Assembly (NCBI RefSeq): GCF_900447045.1 | Contig: NZ_UAWH01000005.1 | Location: 434,001 to 498,000, forward strand | Source: Clostridium paraputrificum | Lineage (GTDB): Bacteria > Bacillota > Clostridia > Clostridiales > Clostridiaceae | DNA length: 64,000 bases | Direction: 5' to 3' | Shown here: piece by piece, positions 8,253-17,652 of the stretch | Layout of the letters: every line of letters begins with the position of its first letter | Position numbering within the stretch: the first letter of the stretch is position 1 | Program-made: the position numbers and the translations under genes | Notes under the pieces: generated by a model | What the model was told of the DNA's origin: nothing | What the model saw: the letters and a program-made list of their open reading frames with translations, nothing else | Database searches by the model: none

Positions 8253-9098
8253 ATGAAGCTTCTTAAGAACAAACTGACAGTAACTATTATAGTGCTGTCA
8301 GTTGCATTTTTAGGGTTAATTACCCTTACTGTTAGTAGAGAAGATAAAGGATTTGAAAGTGGAGCAGGCAGCACTTTAAATCCAGTTCAAAAAGTTGCAT
8401 ACGGTTTTAATAGAGGTGTAAAAGATTTTGTTGACTTCTTTTTAAATTTTTCAGATGTTAGAGATGAAAATAAAGAATTAAAGAAAGAAAATGATAAGCT
8501 TAAGGCCGAAATAGACGAGTATTCTAAATTGAAAGAAGAAAATGAAAGACTTCAAAAGGTCTTAAATTTTAAAGATGAAAAGAATAACTATGATTATATA
8601 GGGACTAATATAATAGGAATTAGTGGCGATAGTATATTAAATGGATACATTGTCGATAGAGGAAAAGACGATGGAATAGAAAAAGGAATGGTAGTAATTT
8701 CAGCTGATGGTCTTGTGGGACAAGTTTCTTCTGTAGGGAAAAATTGGGCTATTGTGCAATGTATAGTAAACGAAAATGTAAAGGTTGCTGTTATGGTAGA
8801 CAGCACTAGAGAAAACACAGGAATACTACAAGGCTACAAAGATTATTTTAATAATAATTTAGCTAAGGTTCTTAATCTTCCGATAGATTCAGAAGTAAAA
8901 GAAGGAGATGTTATAGTTACTTCAGGACTAGGAGGATATTATCCAAAAGAAATTAAAATTGGTGAAGTAGTTTCTGTTGAAGAAGATAGGGTTAGAGTAA
9001 TGAAGAGTGCTATAGTAAAACCTTATGTTGATTTTAATAAAATAGAGGAATTATTTATAGTGGCTCCAAAAGATAAAAGAGAAATAAAATATGACTAA
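8253..9098 (+). CDS. mreC: Cell shape protein MreC
   Basis: Bitopic membrane scaffold of the elongasome, 281 residues. One N-terminal membrane helix (about 8-27), a coiled coil rich in Lys/Glu (about 66-110, DENKELKKENDKLKAEIDEY), then the two beta-barrel halves (VISADGLVGQVSSVGKNWA and VTSGLGGYYPKEIKIGEV). It binds and activates PBP2 in the model organisms. It is tightly packed between mreB (10 bp) and mreD (12 bp). Confidence 0.97.
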   Translation: MKLLKNKLTVTIIVLSVAFLGLITLTVSREDKGFESGAGSTLNPVQKVAYGFNRGVKDFVDFFLNFSDVRDENKELKKENDKLKAEIDEYSKLKEENERLQKVLNFKDEKNNYDYIGTNIIGISGDSILNGYIVDRGKDDGIEKGMVVISADGLVGQVSSVGKNWAIVQCIVNENVKVAVMVDSTRENTGILQGYKDYFNNNLAKVLNLPIDSEVKEGDVIVTSGLGGYYPKEIKIGEVVSVEEDRVRVMKSAIVKPYVDFNKIEELFIVAPKDKREIKYD

Positions 9099-9110
9099 GA
9101 GGTGTGAGAT

Positions 9111-9602
9111 ATGAGGAGATTTATAATAGTATTAATATCAATAATATTATTGATATTAGATAATTCATTGTTACCCTTTATATCTATAAAAGGTATATAT
9201 CCAAGTCTCTTGTTTATATTTGCAATAGCCTATTCTATAATTAATGGAAAAAAAGAAGCAGTATTTATAGGAGTAATAAGTGGATTATTACAAGATATAT
9301 TCTTTTTTAATGGATTTGGAATTAATGCATTAGTCAATATGTTATGTTGTCTTTTTGCAGGATTAGTTGGTGAAGGTATATGGAGAAATAAGAAACTTAT
9401 TCCTGTAGGAACTATGTTTGTAACTACTTCATTAAGAGTGTTTGGAATCTTTATTATAATGTATTTATTAAAAATTAAAGTAGATGTGTTAAGAGGTATT
9501 TTTGCTGGACTTTACAATTCTATAATTATGTTTTTTGCTTATCCTTTATTTTATAAGTTTTTATATAATGATGAGGAAAAAACAAAGTGGAGGTTTAAAT
9601 GA
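9111..9602 (+). CDS. mreD: Rod shape-determining protein MreD
   Basis: Small polytopic membrane protein (163 aa, about five helices) beginning MRRFIIVLISIILLILDNSLL. It contains the family signature GLLQDIFFFNGFGINAL. It partners MreC in the elongation complex. ATG follows AAGAGGTG. Its TGA stop overlaps the ATG of the downstream PBP2 gene (ATGA), indicating translational coupling. Confidence 0.95.
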   Translation: MRRFIIVLISIILLILDNSLLPFISIKGIYPSLLFIFAIAYSIINGKKEAVFIGVISGLLQDIFFFNGFGINALVNMLCCLFAGLVGEGIWRNKKLIPVGTMFVTTSLRVFGIFIIMYLLKIKVDVLRGIFAGLYNSIIMFFAYPLFYKFLYNDEEKTKWRFK

Positions 9603-12460
9603 TAGTTAATAAACCCAATAAGAAAAAACAATTATCAAGATATTCTGTCTTACTAATAATTATGGGAATTATATTTACAGTGATGACAGTAAAGCTTCTT
9701 TATATTCAAGTATATAAACATGATGATTATAAGGAAAAGGCGGATACAACATCAACAAAATTTGTATCAGAAAAGGCGCCAAGAGGAATTATATACGACC
9801 AAGATGGAAATGTTCTAGCTACAAATAAGCAAACTTATTCAATAAGCTATACGTCTACAGATTTATCAAACAAACAATTCTTTACTACTATGGATGAAGT
9901 TTTTAAGATACTTAAGGATAATGGGAAGACTTTTGAAGATACTCTCATATTAAAGTTAAATGATAAAAATCAGTGGTATTTGGAATATAAAAATAGTGAT
10001 GATGATTTAATTAGGATAGAAGATTTAAGATTTAAGAAGGATAGAAATTTTGATGCTGAAGTACAGAAGAAATTATATCCTGACGTTGATGAGCTTAGTG
10101 ATGAACAAAAAGCTAAAATAGATGAGGAGTTAGTTAAAATTACACCTCAACAAATCTATTATAAGCTTGTTAAGGATTATGGATTAATTAGTTTAATATA
10201 TCCAAATCCTACAAAAGAAGAGGAAGATATGATTAAAAACATGTCTGGAGAAGAAATTGCAAAAGTTGTATCTGAAAAATATAGTCTTACACAACAAAGA
10301 GATTATATTGTAATAAAAGATGCATTAAAAATGAGAAGTTATAGTGGATATAAATCTGTAACAATTGCAAGCAATATAGAAAAAGATATATACTTCAATA
10401 TTATGCAAAGACTTAATGACTTACCAGGTATTGATGTTGTTCAAGAGCCAATTAGATATTATCCATATAAAAATACTGCATCATCAGTATTAGGATATTT
10501 ATCTTCTATAGATACATCTCAAAAAGAGAATTATGAGCTAAGAGGATACGATGCATCTTCAGACCTTATTGGTATTTCAGGAATAGAAGCAGCCTTTGAA
10601 GAACAATTAAAAGGTGTAAAAGGTGGGACTACAGTAAAAGTAAATTCTACAGGTAGAGTAACTGAGGAGTTATTTAAGCTAGAATCTTACCCAGGAAATA
10701 ATGTTCATTTGACAATTGATAAAGATGTTCAATATGCTGCAGAGCAAGCATTAAAAGATAAGATGGAAGAGATTAAAGCAAAGAATAATGGTGAGTTTAA
10801 CACAGCTAATAGAGGAGCTGTAGTAGCAGTTGAAGTGAAAACTGGAAGAATACTAGCATCTGCATCATATCCAGATTTTGATCCTAATTTATTTGCTATA
10901 CCAGGACAGCTTACTACTGATGAGTATAAAAAGTATTTTAATCCGGATCTTGAGGCATTTGGAAAAGAACTGATAAAAACTAAAAACTTGAAGGATGTTA
11001 CAGTAGATGATTTATTTCCAGACTATGGAGATGGTAAAGGAAGAAGAGATATATACGATTTATATCCTAGATCTTTCTTTAACTATGCAACACAAGGTTT
11101 ATTACCACCAGGATCTATTTTTAAGCCTTTAACTGCAGTTGCTGGTTTAGAAGAAGGGGTTGTAAATCCAGATACAATAATCTATGATAAAGGAAAGTTT
11201 ACTGAGCATTCAGATGTATATGGAAGCTTTCAACCAGAGTGTTTAATATATACTACTAGGCATCAAACTCATGGAGCTGTAGACGTAGGAAAAGCACTAG
11301 AAGTTTCATGTAACTACTATTTTTATGAAATTGCTTATAGATTATATCAAAAAGCAGGTGGTGGTGTTAATGCTATGGACACTATTGCAAGATATGCATG
11401 GAAGTTTGGTCTTGGATATGATGTTAATAGTAAAACTGAGAGAGGAACTGGTATAGAAATAGAAGAAAGAATTGGGCAAGTATATAGTTTTGATGCATAT
11501 AAGGAAAATGCAATATATTATGCTAAGTTTGATTTGGCAGCAGCTTTAGAGAGTGGTTCATATGAGAATATGTATAATTTTATTCCTTTTGATTATTCAT
11601 ATAGGGATGAAGATAGCGAAAAAGTTTATAATGCTAAAAAGAGTTTAAAAGATAAAGTGGAATCTGCATTTTGGAAGTTAGGTACTGATGAAGAAATAAC
11701 TAGCAATGAAGAACTTGCAAAAACTTTAGTAGACGATATTAAAACTATAATGAAAAATTCAGATGTATATAAGAAAAATGTAGAGGAATATAAATCTAAA
11801 GGTAAAACTTATAATGAAGCAGCTCAAGCAAATACTATAGCAGAAATTATTGCTAGATTTATAATAAATGATAGAGGTACTGTTATAAAGTCTCCAGCTC
11901 AAGAAGTAAACTCATCTATAGGTCAAGGTATGAATAACTTTACCCCTATGGAACTTGCTGGGTATATTGCAACTTTAGCTAATGGTGGAACAAGATATAA
12001 ACTTCATTTTGTTGATAAAATAACCACACCAGATGGTAAGGTGGTTCAAGAATTTCCATCAGAGGTAGTAGAAAAGATAGATATGAAACAATCTACTATA
12101 GATGCAATTAGAGATGGTATGAGAAGAGCAAACAATGAAGATGGAGGAACAGCAGCAGCTGCATTTAGAGGATTCCCAATAGAAACAGGTGGTAAAACAG
12201 GTACAGCTGATTTTAGGGATAATCAATCTGATATAGGAAGAGCACCTTATGCAACATATGTCAGTTTTGCACCATTAAATGATCCTGAAATAGCGTTTGT
12301 AGGGGTTATTTATGATGGAGGACATGGATATTATACTGCGTCAGTAGCTCGTGCTGTTTATGAGGCATATTTTAAAGATAGATTACCAGAGGGATATACT
12401 TCTGAAAGTTATCAAAAATATGTAGTAGGAGCTCCAGCGGACAATAAGTCAAGTAATTAA
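9599..12460 (+). CDS. mrdA: Penicillin-binding protein 2 (elongasome transpeptidase)
   Basis: Class B PBP that cross-links lateral-wall peptidoglycan with RodA. 953 residues: cytoplasmic tail, one membrane anchor (about 17-38), dimerisation domain with KAPRGIIYDQDGNVLATN, and transpeptidase domain. Catalytic motifs are S506-IFK in PPGSIFK, S570-C-N572, and K866-T-G868 in GGKTGTADF. It is much longer than the roughly 630-residue proteobacterial PBP2. The excess consists of charged insertions (about 80-215 and 640-790), as in other clostridial PBP2 proteins. It overlaps mreD by 4 bp and closes the mre unit with a terminator. Confidence 0.95.
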   Translation: MIVNKPNKKKQLSRYSVLLIIMGIIFTVMTVKLLYIQVYKHDDYKEKADTTSTKFVSEKAPRGIIYDQDGNVLATNKQTYSISYTSTDLSNKQFFTTMDEVFKILKDNGKTFEDTLILKLNDKNQWYLEYKNSDDDLIRIEDLRFKKDRNFDAEVQKKLYPDVDELSDEQKAKIDEELVKITPQQIYYKLVKDYGLISLIYPNPTKEEEDMIKNMSGEEIAKVVSEKYSLTQQRDYIVIKDALKMRSYSGYKSVTIASNIEKDIYFNIMQRLNDLPGIDVVQEPIRYYPYKNTASSVLGYLSSIDTSQKENYELRGYDASSDLIGISGIEAAFEEQLKGVKGGTTVKVNSTGRVTEELFKLESYPGNNVHLTIDKDVQYAAEQALKDKMEEIKAKNNGEFNTANRGAVVAVEVKTGRILASASYPDFDPNLFAIPGQLTTDEYKKYFNPDLEAFGKELIKTKNLKDVTVDDLFPDYGDGKGRRDIYDLYPRSFFNYATQGLLPPGSIFKPLTAVAGLEEGVVNPDTIIYDKGKFTEHSDVYGSFQPECLIYTTRHQTHGAVDVGKALEVSCNYYFYEIAYRLYQKAGGGVNAMDTIARYAWKFGLGYDVNSKTERGTGIEIEERIGQVYSFDAYKENAIYYAKFDLAAALESGSYENMYNFIPFDYSYRDEDSEKVYNAKKSLKDKVESAFWKLGTDEEITSNEELAKTLVDDIKTIMKNSDVYKKNVEEYKSKGKTYNEAAQANTIAEIIARFIINDRGTVIKSPAQEVNSSIGQGMNNFTPMELAGYIATLANGGTRYKLHFVDKITTPDGKVVQEFPSEVVEKIDMKQSTIDAIRDGMRRANNEDGGTAAAAFRGFPIETGGKTGTADFRDNQSDIGRAPYATYVSFAPLNDPEIAFVGVIYDGGHGYYTASVARAVYEAYFKDRLPEGYTSESYQKYVVGAPADNKSSN

Positions 12461-12479
12461 TTTTAATAAGAAACATTTA

Positions 12480-12513
12480 AAGGAGAAATCACGTTATGAT
12501 TTCTCCTTTTTTT
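12480..12513 (+). terminator. Terminator of the maf-mre-PBP2 unit
   Basis: Perfect 12-bp stem AAGGAGAAATCA/TGATTTCTCCTT with a 5-nt loop and T-run. It belongs to the GAGAAAT/ATTTCTC stem family seen six times in the window. Confidence 0.95.
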
Positions 12514-12669
12514 ATCGTAATTAAATATTACCAGTTTCAGCAAATTTATGATAATGTCTACAAAATCATAATATTTAATGATATAATAAAATAGATTTCT
12601 TATAATAAGAAGGAATGCAATATTTTTTGTTGAATTATATAAGTGCTAGTAATTGGTGGAGGGTAGCCA

Positions 12670-13317
12670 ATGGGAAATGATAGAATAATTATAAAAGGAA
12701 ATAAAGAAGGATTAAATGCAATAATAAATATAGATAAGTTTGGCAACTTTGAAGAGATGTTAGATGCATTAATAGAAAAACTTTCAAAAGGAAAGAAGTT
12801 CTATAAAGGATCAACTTTATGCATAACAACAAAGCTTTCCTCTTTAACAGAAAAAGATGTAGAAAGTTTAAAAGTTGTTTTGTTTGAAGAGATTGGTATA
12901 AAGGATATAGTGTTTGAAGATAAGGATATAAAGGATAAAGAATCGGAATCAAAAATATTTAATGGAGTTTATGAAGGAAGAACTAAGTTCATTAGAAAGA
13001 CTGTAAGAGGTGGACAATGTGTTGACTTTCAAGGAAACATTGTAATTGTTGGAGATGTAAATAGTGGTGCCGAAGTATATGCAGGGGGCAATATAATTGT
13101 TCTTGGTAGTATAAAAGGAAATGTGTATGCAGGAGTTGGAGGAAATAGAAAAGCTATAATAGCAGCATTTGCACTTCAACCTGAAATTTTAAAAATAGGA
13201 GATATAATAACAATTTCTCCAGATGATTTTGAAAAGCCTAAATATCCAGAGGTGGCAAAAGTAAAAGATGATGCCATAATTGTTGAACCGTATTTAACTA
13301 ATAAGTATATATATTAA
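12670..13317 (+). CDS. minC: Septum site-determining protein MinC
   Basis: FtsZ polymerisation inhibitor. 215 residues: an N-terminal SpoIIAA-like domain (about 1-95) and a C-terminal beta-helix (about 108-210) with [39 protein letters not shown] and [18 protein letters not shown], the MinD-binding side. ATG follows GGTGGAGGG. A -10-like TATAAT at 12582-12587 gives the min operon its own promoter after the upstream terminator. Order minC-minD-minE is canonical. Confidence 0.97.
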   Translation: MGNDRIIIKGNKEGLNAIINIDKFGNFEEMLDALIEKLSKGKKFYKGSTLCITTKLSSLTEKDVESLKVVLFEEIGIKDIVFEDKDIKDKESESKIFNGVYEGRTKFIRKTVRGGQCVDFQGNIVIVGDVNSGAEVYAGGNIIVLGSIKGNVYAGVGGNRKAIIAAFALQPEILKIGDIITISPDDFEKPKYPEVAKVKDDAIIVEPYLTNKYIY

Positions 13318-13336
13318 AGTGTGGAGGGATTCGTAA

Positions 13337-14134
13337 ATGGGAGTATCGATAGTAATAACATCAGGAAAAGGTGGCGTTGGAAAAACAACAACAACAGCTA
13401 ACCTAGGTACAGCATTAGCTGCATTAGGGAATAAAGTTGTAGTTGTTGATGGTGATACAGGATTAAGAAATTTAGATGTGTTAATGGGATTAGAGAATAG
13501 AATAGTATATACAATTGTTGATGCTATAGAGGGAAGATGTAGATTAAAACAAGCTTTAATTAAAGATAAGAGATTTCAAAATCTATTCTTACTTCCAACA
13601 GCACAAACAAAGGACAAGGATGATATTAGTCCACAACAAATGTTAAAGTTAGTTAATGAATTAAAGAAGGATTTTGACTATATTCTTATAGATTCACCAG
13701 CAGGAATTGAGCAAGGTTTCGAAAATGCTGTAATTGGAGCTGATAGAGCAATAGTTGTAGTAAATCCAGAAATTACTTCAGTAAGAGATGCTGATAGAGT
13801 AATTGGTAAGCTTGATGCAAAAGGATTAGAAGATCATGGAGTAATAGTAAACAGACTAAATTATGAAATGACTAGAAGAGGGGACATGTTAGATGTTTCA
13901 GATATAATTGAAACTCTATCAGTAAAGCTTGTTGGGGTTGTTCCAGATGACAAAAATATTACTGTGTCAACTAATAAGGGGGAACCAATTGTTTTAGAAG
14001 AAAAAGCTTATGCAGGTGAAGCGTTTAGAAATATAGCAAAGAGAATTACAGGGGAAGATGTTCCTATAATGGATTTACAAGAAAATTCGGCAGGATTCTT
14101 TGGATCTTTAAAGAAGTTATTTGGACGTAAATAA
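13337..14134 (+). CDS. minD: Septum site-determining ATPase MinD
   Basis: Deviant Walker-A ATPase that recruits MinC to the membrane. 265 residues. It opens MGVSIVITSGKGGVGKTTTT (signature lysine in KGGVGKTT), then DGDTGLRNLDVLMG and the Walker B-like YILIDSPAGIE. The C-terminal amphipathic membrane-targeting helix is GFFGSLKKLFGRK. ATG follows GTGGAGGG. It is 19 bp after minC and 16 bp before minE. Confidence 0.98.
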   Translation: MGVSIVITSGKGGVGKTTTTANLGTALAALGNKVVVVDGDTGLRNLDVLMGLENRIVYTIVDAIEGRCRLKQALIKDKRFQNLFLLPTAQTKDKDDISPQQMLKLVNELKKDFDYILIDSPAGIEQGFENAVIGADRAIVVVNPEITSVRDADRVIGKLDAKGLEDHGVIVNRLNYEMTRRGDMLDVSDIIETLSVKLVGVVPDDKNITVSTNKGEPIVLEEKAYAGEAFRNIAKRITGEDVPIMDLQENSAGFFGSLKKLFGRK

Positions 14135-14150
14135 AGGAGGGACTGAGAAT

Positions 14151-14420
14151 ATGGGACTTTTTGATGGTTTTTCAGCAAAAATTAAACCCAAAGAGGTTGC
14201 AAAAGATAGACTAAGATTAATACTTATTCATGATAGAGGAGATATTCCTGGAGAAACCTTAGATAAAATGAGAGATGAAATATTAGAAGTATTATCTAAA
14301 TATATAGAAATCCAATCAGATGACGTAGAAATTTCTGTTACTAAGAGTGAGTGTATTGAAGGAGATGCCCCTTCGTCTTTAGTAGCTAATATTCCTATTA
14401 AAGCTGTAAGAGGAAGATAG
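14151..14420 (+). CDS. minE: Topological specificity factor MinE
   Basis: 89 residues from ATG 14151. An in-frame upstream ATG at 14121 would overlap minD, but AAGGAGG at 14133-14139 points to 14151, and MGLFDGF is the normal MinE opening (membrane-targeting helix). The anti-MinCD region AKDRLRLILIHDRG and the topological domain with VEISVTKSE are present. Having MinE rather than only DivIVA implies a MinCDE oscillator, which several clostridia possess. Confidence 0.96.
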   Translation: MGLFDGFSAKIKPKEVAKDRLRLILIHDRGDIPGETLDKMRDEILEVLSKYIEIQSDDVEISVTKSECIEGDAPSSLVANIPIKAVRGR

Positions 14421-14456
14421 AAGAATTTCGAGCTTTGCTCGAAGTTCTTCTTATTT
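14421..14456 (+). terminator. Terminator of minCDE
   Basis: 13-bp stem (14421-14433 with 14437-14449, one G-U pair) with a TTT loop, starting directly after the minE stop and followed by a T-rich run. Confidence 0.9.
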
Positions 14457-14575
14457 TTGGTAGAAAAAAATTAATATTTTCTTATATTTTGTCATATTAT
14501 ATTTATTTTATAGAGAAAAAGGCAATAATAATATATAATTATGTTTGTAATCTCTGAAAGTATGGAGGTGTAACA

Positions 14576-15730
14576 TTGGAGAGAAGAGATAGAATTTTAA
14601 GTAGATATAAATTAGATTTTAAGCTTATTAGAGAGATAGATAAGGGACTACTATTTTCAGCTATAGCACTTATGCTGTATGGAATGCTTAACATATACTT
14701 ATGTACAAAGGGCGATGTAGCACCATTCTTTTTTGTAAAGAAACAATTTATGTGGTTTATTATATCTATGGTTGCTTTATATTTTTTAGTGGCAGTAGAT
14801 TATTCTGTTATCTATAGATATGTACCTGTTTTTTATTGGGGTTCAGTTATTTTGCTATTATGTGTATGGATCCCTGGGATTGGTGTTAAGGTTAATGGAG
14901 CTAGGGGGTGGATTAATATAGGAATATCGAATCTTCAGCCTGCAGAGCTGGCCAAGTTTGGTATTATTTTAATGGTAGCCAAACTCTTAGAGGAAATGGA
15001 CTATGAGGTTAATAACTTAAGAAATATAATTAAGATAGGTATTTACTGTATGATACCAGTAAGCTTGATTCTTATTCAACCAGATATGGGAATGACAATG
15101 GTTTGTTTCTTTATAGTTTTAGGTATGTTATTTATTGCAGGGTTAGATAGACGTATAATAATAGGTGGATTCTCTGCATTACTTATTGGAGTAGTTGTTT
15201 TATGGAATTCAGGATTAATATTACCTCACCAAAAGGCAAGAATAACAGCTTTTATGAATCCAGAAACAGATACATCAGCTCAAGGATATCAGTTAAATCA
15301 ATCTTTAATTGGTATTGGATCAGGAGGGGTTGTAGGAACAAGACCATCATTAGATCCAGAGGTTTCTCCTGGATATGCAGGTACTCATGTTCCGGAAATT
15401 CAAACAGACTTTATATTTGCAGCTATAGGAGAACAATGGGGATTTTTAGGAGCCATGCTGTTATTATTACTGTATGGAATACTAATTACTAAAATGATTA
15501 ACATAGCAAGAAAAGCAAAGGATAGATTTGCATCATTAGTTTGTATTGGACTAGTATCCTATTTCTTATTTGCCATAACTCAAAACATAGGTATGACAAT
15601 AGGACTTATTCCTATAACAGGTATTACATTACCACTTATAAGTTATGGAGGAAGTTCTTTGCTTACAACAACAATGGCTGTAGGACTAGTTCTAAACATA
15701 GGTATGAGAAAGAAAAAGATACATTTCTAA
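14576..15730 (+). CDS. rodA: RodA/FtsW-type SEDS glycosyltransferase
   Basis: Polytopic (about ten helices) lipid II polymerase of the SEDS family, 384 residues. Visible signatures: NGARGWINIG, QPAELAKFGIIL, QPDMGMTMV, the essential aspartate loop HVPEIQTDFIFA, and the C-terminal PLISYGGSSLLTT. The start is TTG at 14576, with TGGAGGTG 6 bp upstream. It is separated from minE by a terminator. A close paralogue lies 525 bp downstream, beyond mgsA. Confidence 0.94.
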   Translation: MERRDRILSRYKLDFKLIREIDKGLLFSAIALMLYGMLNIYLCTKGDVAPFFFVKKQFMWFIISMVALYFLVAVDYSVIYRYVPVFYWGSVILLLCVWIPGIGVKVNGARGWINIGISNLQPAELAKFGIILMVAKLLEEMDYEVNNLRNIIKIGIYCMIPVSLILIQPDMGMTMVCFFIVLGMLFIAGLDRRIIIGGFSALLIGVVVLWNSGLILPHQKARITAFMNPETDTSAQGYQLNQSLIGIGSGGVVGTRPSLDPEVSPGYAGTHVPEIQTDFIFAAIGEQWGFLGAMLLLLLYGILITKMINIARKAKDRFASLVCIGLVSYFLFAITQNIGMTIGLIPITGITLPLISYGGSSLLTTTMAVGLVLNIGMRKKKIHF

Positions 15731-15750
15731 GAATTTAGGGGGATGAGATT

Positions 15751-16119
15751 ATGAGAGTGGCATTAATTGCTCATGATAAGAAAAAGGAAGAAATAATTAA
15801 CTTTGCAAAGAAGCATAAGGATATTTTGAAAAATCATGAACTTGTAGCGACGGGAACTACAGGATTAAAAATTAATGAGGCTACAGGATTAAAAGTTCAT
15901 AGATATTTATCAGGACCATATGGTGGTGACCAGCAAATAGGTGGAAGTTTAGCTGAAGGAGACATAGATTTAGTAATCTTTTTAAGAGATCCTTTAACAG
16001 CTCAACCACATGAACCAGATGTTTCAGCATTAATTAGAATCTGTGATGTCCATAAGGTACCAGTTGCAACTAACATAGGAACAGCAGAAATTCTAATAAA
16101 TGAGTTAGCAAAAAGATAG
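15751..16119 (+). CDS. mgsA: Methylglyoxal synthase
   Basis: Converts dihydroxyacetone phosphate to methylglyoxal and phosphate, a glycolytic overflow valve. 122 residues starting [15 protein letters not shown]. Phosphate-binding [17 protein letters not shown] and the catalytic-aspartate segment [21 protein letters not shown] are complete. ATG follows GGGGGATGAG. It is 20 bp after rodA, with a strong terminator. Linkage of mgsA to rodA is common in clostridia. Confidence 0.97.
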   Translation: MRVALIAHDKKKEEIINFAKKHKDILKNHELVATGTTGLKINEATGLKVHRYLSGPYGGDQQIGGSLAEGDIDLVIFLRDPLTAQPHEPDVSALIRICDVHKVPVATNIGTAEILINELAKR

Positions 16120-16121
16120 TT

Positions 16122-16155
16122 AAAAGAGAAATTGCTTAGCAATTTCTCTTTTTTA
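16122..16155 (+). terminator. Terminator of rodA-mgsA
   Basis: 14-bp perfect stem AAAAGAGAAATTGC/GCAATTTCTCTTTT with a TTA loop and T-run. Confidence 0.95.
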
Positions 16156-16254
16156 ATGCTATAAATTAAATAATTATTACAGTTTTAGAAGTAATATGGA
16201 TATTGGGGGTCTTTAAATATATAATTAAGCTAGTAAAATTATGGAGATGAGAAA

Positions 16255-17421
16255 ATGCTGAATACTAATAGGGTTATACAAAGATATAAATTGGACAGTA
16301 GATTTGCTAAAGAGATTGACAAGGGGATATTAATATCAATGTTATTATTAATAATGTTTGGGATACTAAATATATATTTATGTACTAAGGGAGAAGTTTT
16401 TCCTGTACTTGGGCCATTTTATTTTACTAAGAGACAAATTATATGGTTTTTAATTTCTATGGTAGCTCTTTACATAATATTAACTGTAGATTACAGAGTT
16501 ATTTATAATTATATTCCTATAATTTATTGGGCATCAGTAATATTATTACTGATGGTATGGATACCTAAGGTGGGTGTTGAAGTTAATGGAGCAAGAGGAT
16601 GGATAGATTTAAAAATTTGTCTGTTCCAACCATCTGAAATAGCTAAGTATGGAATTATATTGATGGTAGCCAAGCTATTAAATGAGATGGATTATAAGAT
16701 TAATGATATAAGAAATTTACTTAGATTAGGGGTTTATATAGCAGTTCCAGTATTCTTTATATTGTTACAAAGGGATATGGGAATGACAATGGTATGTTTT
16801 TTTATAGTGCTTGGAATGTTTTTTATAGCAGGTTTAGATAAGAGAGTTATAATTGGAGGCTTATCCGTTTTAGCTATAGGAATTGTATTTGTTTGGTACT
16901 CAGGATTACTTGGAGGATATAGGGCTGATAGAATAAATTCTTTCTTAAATCCAGAGGAATATGCAGATGATTTATCATATCAATATACTCAAGGAGTTAT
17001 AGGAATTGGAGCAGGGGGATTAACTGGAATTGATAAATCCTTTGATTCTGATATTGATCCTGGATATGCAGGAACTAATGTACCAGAAATACAAACAGAT
17101 TTTATATTTTCAGCCATAGCAGAGCAATGGGGTTTTATTGGAGGAGTATTTGTTTTACTTTTATATGGAGTGTTAATTACAAAGATGATAGTAATTTCAA
17201 GAAATTGTGGAGATAGATTTGCATCTATAGTTTGTGTTGGAGTTATATCTTATTTTATGTTTGCAGTTACACAAAATATAGGTATGACTATAGGGCTTTT
17301 GCCTATAACAGGTATAACGTTGCCTTTAATAAGTTATGGAGGTAGCTCTTTATTAACTACTGTAATTGGTGTAGCAATGGTCTTAAATATTTCTATGAGA
17401 AAGAAAAAGATACTTTTTTAA
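16255..17421 (+). CDS. Second RodA/FtsW-type SEDS protein
   Basis: 388-residue paralogue of the rodA product, co-linear from RYKLD through the final MRKKKI. Shared signatures: NGARGWIDLK, FQPSEIAKYGIILMVAKLL, DMGMTMVCFFIVLGM, NVPEIQTDFIFSAIAEQWGF and PLISYGGSSLLTT. The conserved QPD before the glycine-threonine turn reads QRD (proline replaced by arginine). The key aspartate of QTDFIF is kept. ATG follows GGAGATGAG. It is its own unit between two terminators. Roles in elongation, division or sporulation cannot be separated from sequence alone. Confidence 0.92.
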   Translation: MLNTNRVIQRYKLDSRFAKEIDKGILISMLLLIMFGILNIYLCTKGEVFPVLGPFYFTKRQIIWFLISMVALYIILTVDYRVIYNYIPIIYWASVILLLMVWIPKVGVEVNGARGWIDLKICLFQPSEIAKYGIILMVAKLLNEMDYKINDIRNLLRLGVYIAVPVFFILLQRDMGMTMVCFFIVLGMFFIAGLDKRVIIGGLSVLAIGIVFVWYSGLLGGYRADRINSFLNPEEYADDLSYQYTQGVIGIGAGGLTGIDKSFDSDIDPGYAGTNVPEIQTDFIFSAIAEQWGFIGGVFVLLLYGVLITKMIVISRNCGDRFASIVCVGVISYFMFAVTQNIGMTIGLLPITGITLPLISYGGSSLLTTVIGVAMVLNISMRKKKILF

Positions 17422-17424
17422 AAT

Positions 17425-17453
17425 GGAAATTGCTTAAGCAATTTCTTTTTTTT
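17425..17453 (+). terminator. Terminator of the second rodA-like gene
   Basis: GAAATTGC/GCAATTTC stem with TTAA loop and eight Ts, 4 bp after the stop. Confidence 0.9.
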
Positions 17454-17456
17454 AAT

Positions 17457-17572
17457 GTCTAGGAAAGTATAAAATTTCAATTGGCTATAACTCAAAGGTA
17501 TTATTATAATTTCATATTAAAAAAATATAAAATCAAGGATAGTAAGTTTATAATTTCCTTACCTTTAGTAGG
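17457..17572. repeat. Dispersed intergenic repeat, copy C
   Basis: Starts GTCTAGGAAAGTATAAAATT right after the terminator T-run. Its first third matches copy A most closely and the rest matches copy B. About 115 bp. Confidence 0.6.
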
Positions 17573-17573
17573 C

Positions 17574-17652
17574 GTGGAGTGGATATTTGTTTTGATGTGA
17601 CTTGGAGCGTAGCGACGGAACAAACAAAATAAATATCCACTCCACATTTTTT
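17574..17652. repeat. Long palindromic element with GGAGCGTAGCGAC core
   Basis: GTGGAGTGGATATTT at 17574-17588 pairs perfectly with AAATATCCACTCCAC at 17631-17645 (15 bp). Inside, TTTGTTTTG can pair with CAAACAAA, and the apex holds GGAGCGTAGCGACGG. Six Ts follow. It is GC-richer than its surroundings and lies after an already complete terminator, so it may be a REP-like element or a second long terminator. Confidence 0.6.

Noticed and set aside
9599..12460. PBP2 length of 953 residues as a fusion
   Set aside because: The extra residues are charged insertions around the normal anchor, dimerisation and transpeptidase motifs, as known in clostridial PBP2. No extra domain seen.
14121..14150. 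Upstream ATG start for MinE
   Set aside because: It lies inside minD without a ribosome site. AAGGAGG and the usual MGLFDGF start both indicate 14151.
15202..15738. Additional overlapping ORFs inside rodA on the same strand
   Set aside because: They are frame shadows of the SEDS gene with no family signature or ribosome site.
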